This document shows, one piece after another, positions 47,852 to 51,122 of a DNA stretch of 51,122 nt. This DNA comes from Gemmatimonadota bacterium (GTDB lineage Bacteria > JAAXHH01): NCBI GenBank assembly GCA_026706345.1, contig JAPOYX010000148.1, positions 1 to 51,122 on the forward strand, read 5' to 3'. Under the pieces are notes generated by a model that saw only the letters and a list, made by a program, of their open reading frames with translations, ran no database searches and was not told the DNA's origin. The stretch's first letter is position 1. Each line of letters opens with the position of its first letter. The position numbers and the translations under genes are program-made.

Positions 47852-50497
47852 ATGATCTCGATACCCGTCGAGTTTGTTCATGATGCCTCGCGGAGACCGA
47901 TGCGATGGCCCGTGACCCGGGGCGTCCCCATACCCGAAGGCCTGCTTCTCGCCACGGATGGGCTTGGCATCGTGCGTCCCGACGGCGCCCGTATTCCCAC
48001 CCAGTGCCGGGTTCTCGGTCGCTGGCCGGACGGATCGGTGAAGTGGGCGCTCGTGGATTTCCAGGCGGATCCCGTTTCGTCGGGCAGGGCGGTCTATACC
48101 CTTACGGGTAAAACGACCGGGGAGGCGAGCAACCTTCCAGCGCCGCCGCCCGTCAGGACCGTTCGTATCGAAGAAACGGACCAGGACCTTCACGTGGACA
48201 CGGGTGCCCTGTGTTTCAGGATAAGCCGCCGCCGGTACGGACTCTTCCATTCCGTGTCGCTCGTCCACGCGACGCATGGAACGACCGCCCGGGCGCATCC
48301 GTCTCCCGGCCAGGACGGCGATGCCTGGGCACGGATAAGGGAGGGCGCTTCCGACGGGGAGCTGAAACGCCGGTTGTACGGTCCGGGCGGCATGTGCCGG
48401 GCATCGCTGGCCGAAGACTCCTATACCGTGACTGTCGAAGAGCAGGGCCCGTTGCGCGTCGTCATCCGGATGGAGAGCGCCCTGGAAGCCGACATTCCCA
48501 TGCACCATTACGCCGGGTACAGGCCCGTGCGTTGCATCACGCGGATCCACGCCTACGCCGGCCACGCCTTTGTCCGGATTCTGCAGACCCACGTTTTTAC
48601 CTGCAATCCGCGGGAAGCGGAAATCGAAGACCTTGCCCTGAACGTCCCTGCCATTTGCGTTGCTCCCGAAGCTGGCTCCGGATCCGGCCTTGGCTACGCC
48701 TTCGGACTGAATGGAGTCGAGGCCGGAACGCTCGAAGTGGATGAGCTGCTGAAAATCGCCCAGAAGAGAGACAACGCGGTGCAGATATCCCGCGTTGGGC
48801 CGGGGGTTGAAACAGGGGTCGCGGCGGGCGAAGCCTGCGAAGGGTGGGCGACACTCGAGGATGGGATATCCGGGGTAGGCGTCGCCTGCCGGAACATGGC
48901 CGAGGAGCACCCACGGGCCATCGAAGTTGCCGGTGACGGCCGGATAACGGTGTACGCGCGGCACGACCCGGACGGCAGCCGCCTTTCCCTGGCACGGTAC
49001 GCCGAAGAGGTCGCCTGGCACGAGGGTGAAGGGGCGTATGCCGACGGGACGGGCATCGCGAAGACCACCGAGTTCTTCGTGCATTACTTCGAGGGAGAGC
49101 AGCGCGACAATGCGATTGAATCGCTCCGATGCGCCCTGTCCCAACCCCATCTATCGGTTTCACCCGAGTGGATGGCCCGATGCGAGGTCGCGGGGGGATT
49201 CGCGGTCCCGACCTGCCTGGAAGCTGGCGATCAGGATGGTCCAGCGGCCGCGGACGCAGGCGGCCAGGCGGACACGGTAACCGAAAAGAACCAGGAAGTG
49301 GCGGCTTCTCTGGAGATCCTGCCGGCCGCGGACCGCATGCTGACGGGATTCGCGGACTGGATCGCACGCAACATCCGGATCGGACGCTGGTACGGGTTCC
49401 TGGACTACGGCGACGTCCTCGTAGACTGGGACGACGAGGAGAACGACTGGAAACACCGCGGGCGGTGGGGCTGGTGCAACAGCGAATGGGATCCCCGCCA
49501 CGCCGTCTGGATACAGTACCTGCGCACGGGCGATCCGCGGTACTACGTGCTGGCCGAGGCCATGACCCGGCACTCCATGGACGTGGACACGTGCCACTGG
49601 CATCCCTTCCGGCCCTACATGGCCGGCGGCTGCTACCGCCACGGAGTCGACCATTTCAGCGACGAGCCCTGTGCTTCCCATACCTTCATCGACAACTGGA
49701 TGGACTACTATTACCTGACCGGTGACGGCAGGGCCCTGGAAGTCCTGCGCGAAGCGGGCGCGTTCTTCCTGAGGTACAGGTGGACCGAAGACCCGGCATT
49801 CAGCTTCAGCCTGCGATCCATCGCCAATGTGTTGCGCGGACTGCTCTACGTCTACGAGGCCACCGGCGAGGACCGCTTCCTGCGTCGCGCGGAGGAGGTA
49901 TACACCGTTGTCGCCCGGGGCCAGAACGAGGACGGGAGCTGGCACAAGCGGTTCCAGGTCTCGACACCGGACAGGCTTCCGGAGCAGCTTCCATACGGCA
50001 TGGCGACGGAAGGCACTACGCTGGCGGTCGAAACGGGAACGGCCGCGCCGTTCACCGACGACGAGTTCAATACGCTCGGCGGATCTTTTTCAAGGATGAT
50101 CCGCGACCTGCCGTACGAGGAGCAGAAGGGCTACCAGACTCACTACCTGATGATCGGACTGGAATTGATGCACCGGATGACCGGCCGGAGCGACGTGGCC
50201 GAGACTTACCGCCGGGGCGTGGACTGGTTCTGCGGCTTTCCGGACACCTTTTCGTCCGACCGTCCTCTGCAGGAGCACTACGGCGGCATCCTCTGCCGGC
50301 ACCTGGGCTACGCGCACCGCCTGACCGGCGACGACTGCTACATTAAAACGGGCCTGAAGATCCTGGAACTGCTCATCGACTCGCAGGACTGGAGCGACGA
50401 TCCCCGGAAGCGCGGCTCCATCGGCATGAGCCCCATGCACCTGAGCCTGTTGCTCTTCGGAGTGCCGAGCTTCCTTGCGGTGCTGCGGACCGATTAA
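47852..50497 (+). CDS. PcRGLX/YetA-like family protein (PL26-like exo-rhamnogalacturonan lyase)
   Basis: An 881-residue protein without signal peptide. The N-terminal ~120 residues have the RIFT-barrel start typical of PcRGLX/YetA proteins (RWPVTRGVPIPEGLLLATDG, CRVLGRWPDGSVKWALVDF); a beta-sandwich follows to ~430, then an alpha/alpha-toroid domain (~500-870) with WCNSEWDPRHAVWIQYLRTG, YLTGDGRALEVLREAG and HYGGILCRHLGYAHRLTGDD. PL26 enzymes cleave rhamnogalacturonan from the non-reducing end. The absence of a secretion signal suggests cytoplasmic action on imported oligosaccharides. The activity is inferred only from overall resemblance. Confidence 0.72.
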   Translation: MISIPVEFVHDASRRPMRWPVTRGVPIPEGLLLATDGLGIVRPDGARIPTQCRVLGRWPDGSVKWALVDFQADPVSSGRAVYTLTGKTTGEASNLPAPPPVRTVRIEETDQDLHVDTGALCFRISRRRYGLFHSVSLVHATHGTTARAHPSPGQDGDAWARIREGASDGELKRRLYGPGGMCRASLAEDSYTVTVEEQGPLRVVIRMESALEADIPMHHYAGYRPVRCITRIHAYAGHAFVRILQTHVFTCNPREAEIEDLALNVPAICVAPEAGSGSGLGYAFGLNGVEAGTLEVDELLKIAQKRDNAVQISRVGPGVETGVAAGEACEGWATLEDGISGVGVACRNMAEEHPRAIEVAGDGRITVYARHDPDGSRLSLARYAEEVAWHEGEGAYADGTGIAKTTEFFVHYFEGEQRDNAIESLRCALSQPHLSVSPEWMARCEVAGGFAVPTCLEAGDQDGPAAADAGGQADTVTEKNQEVAASLEILPAADRMLTGFADWIARNIRIGRWYGFLDYGDVLVDWDDEENDWKHRGRWGWCNSEWDPRHAVWIQYLRTGDPRYYVLAEAMTRHSMDVDTCHWHPFRPYMAGGCYRHGVDHFSDEPCASHTFIDNWMDYYYLTGDGRALEVLREAGAFFLRYRWTEDPAFSFSLRSIANVLRGLLYVYEATGEDRFLRRAEEVYTVVARGQNEDGSWHKRFQVSTPDRLPEQLPYGMATEGTTLAVETGTAAPFTDDEFNTLGGSFSRMIRDLPYEEQKGYQTHYLMIGLELMHRMTGRSDVAETYRRGVDWFCGFPDTFSSDRPLQEHYGGILCRHLGYAHRLTGDDCYIKTGLKILELLIDSQDWSDDPRKRGSIGMSPMHLSLLLFGVPSFLAVLRTD

Positions 50498-50625
50498 AGG
50501 CGCTGGCGTCATTATGGGCCGAATGGACTCGCATTGCCGGTACTCTCCTTGACGCCTGCGATTCAACGGCACTTCTTGGGTAAAGCCCCGTCCTGCCCGG
50601 TATACATTTATACCCTGTATTTCGA

Positions 50626-51122
50626 TTGTCGATCATCCGGCCGATCTTATTCAGAGATCATATCTCGGGATGGCATTGGTTGAAATCGCTTATCTACCGA
50701 TACCTGATACTGAGTACGCTGATCATGTTGTTGTGCCTGCACATCGGCATGGTTACCTGGTCGACGATTCGACTGGCCAAGATCGACCGCTGGTCGTCCG
50801 GCATCCAGCTTCGGGGGAGTGAGACGATATCTACGGGAGGATCGTCGAAAGGTGCGGTCAGCCGTCTTCACGAAGGCACCTGGTTACAACTCTTTTTTAT
50901 ACAGTGGGCAGGAGGTTTTATCGTCGAACGCGTCACGCCCGACAGCCCCGCCGATCAAGCGGGTCTGCGGGCAGGCGACAAACTCTTATCTATCAACGGC
51001 ATGGATCTGGAATTGAATCCTTCCTCCTACTTTCAGGCGCACTCGGAGAACAGACCCCGGGCCCGCCTCCACCGCACACGCACTCGGGAGGGCCGGCTAC
51101 CCCCCAGCATCCACACGCTCGC
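50626..51122 (+). CDS. Membrane-anchored PDZ-domain protein, 3' truncated
   Basis: Frame 1 is open from a TAA at 50581 to the right edge. The first usable codon is TTG 50626. The protein has a hydrophobic anchor (YLILSTLIMLLCLHIGMVTW, residues ~26-45), then a PDZ-like domain (GGFIVERVTPDSPADQAGLR followed by AGDKLLSINGMDL, residues ~95-130). The start is uncertain because no good ribosome-binding site is visible. The remainder of the protein is outside the window, so it could be a protease or a signalling protein. Confidence 0.65.
   Translation, partial: MSIIRPILFRDHISGWHWLKSLIYRYLILSTLIMLLCLHIGMVTWSTIRLAKIDRWSSGIQLRGSETISTGGSSKGAVSRLHEGTWLQLFFIQWAGGFIVERVTPDSPADQAGLRAGDKLLSINGMDLELNPSSYFQAHSENRPRARLHRTRTREGRLPPSIHTL

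Overview
The window is GC-rich bacterial chromosome (compact, coupled operons with many ATGA, GTGA and TTGA junctions) interrupted by one clearly AT-richer island at about 22.4-29.0 kb and a smaller AT-richer decayed patch at 45.6-46.7 kb. The core genes are bacterial: alaS, ispE, prs, the rplY-pth-rpsF-rpsR-rplI cluster, ychF, a pyrimidine operon and a homodimeric-type pyruvate dehydrogenase. The accessory gene set (an OPT-like DUF6785-type membrane protein, a creatininase, a PcRGLX/YetA-like lyase, a DapA-like aldolase and a peptidase-FtsX fusion) suggests an uncultivated Latescibacterota, Poribacteria or Gemmatimonadota-like heterotroph. That assignment is inference only; no 16S rRNA is present.

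Layout. 1-4.3 kb: cinA (cut by the window edge), thpR, recX and alaS. 4.3-7.6 kb: a sugar reductase, a GHMP heptose-phosphate kinase and the SIS isomerase gmhA (a heptose activation cassette), coupled to ispE. 7.6-11.5 kb: prs, rplY, pth, rpsF, rpsR, rplI and a small membrane protein behind its own promoter. 11.5-11.8 kb: tRNA-Val, tRNA-Asp and tRNA-Leu. 11.8-14.8 kb: an M20 peptidase, ychF and a secreted thioredoxin-like gene with one in-frame TGA in a U-x-x-C motif, probably a selenoprotein. 15-19.2 kb (minus): aceE and aceF separated by a tandemly repeated aceE 3' end. 19.3-22.4 kb: a repeat array, a DapA-like protein and a large membrane protein.

22.4-29.0 kb is a defence island. A CapH-like XRE repressor and a CapP-like ImmA/IrrE protease are divergent from a patatin phospholipase (CapV-like), a CD-NTase and an E2-like protein with a SEC-C zinc tail, which together look like a type II (short) CBASS operon. 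A beta-class DNA methyltransferase and a CfrBI-like endonuclease follow as a type II restriction-modification pair. No integrase or attachment site was found.

29.2-38.9 kb: a 1542-residue peptidase-like/FtsX-permease fusion, a TIM-barrel sugar isomerase, pyrR-pyrB-pyrC and a secreted TPR protein ending in a terminator. 39-45.5 kb: a class V aminotransferase behind a strong promoter and long leader, a cupin, a creatininase, a polar amino-acid ABC transporter (ATPase plus two permeases, no binding protein) and a FAD amine oxidase, which together look like uptake and catabolism of an amine or amino acid. 45.7-46.7 kb: a frameshifted higBA pair and a short HicB-like protein. 46.7-51.1 kb: an AspA/AstE-like deacylase, a large PcRGLX/YetA-like protein, and the start of a membrane-anchored PDZ protein running off the end.

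Four short tandem duplications fall exactly on gene starts or stops (gmhA, aceE, the DapA-like gene and the aminotransferase), a recurring pattern worth checking against assembly artefact.
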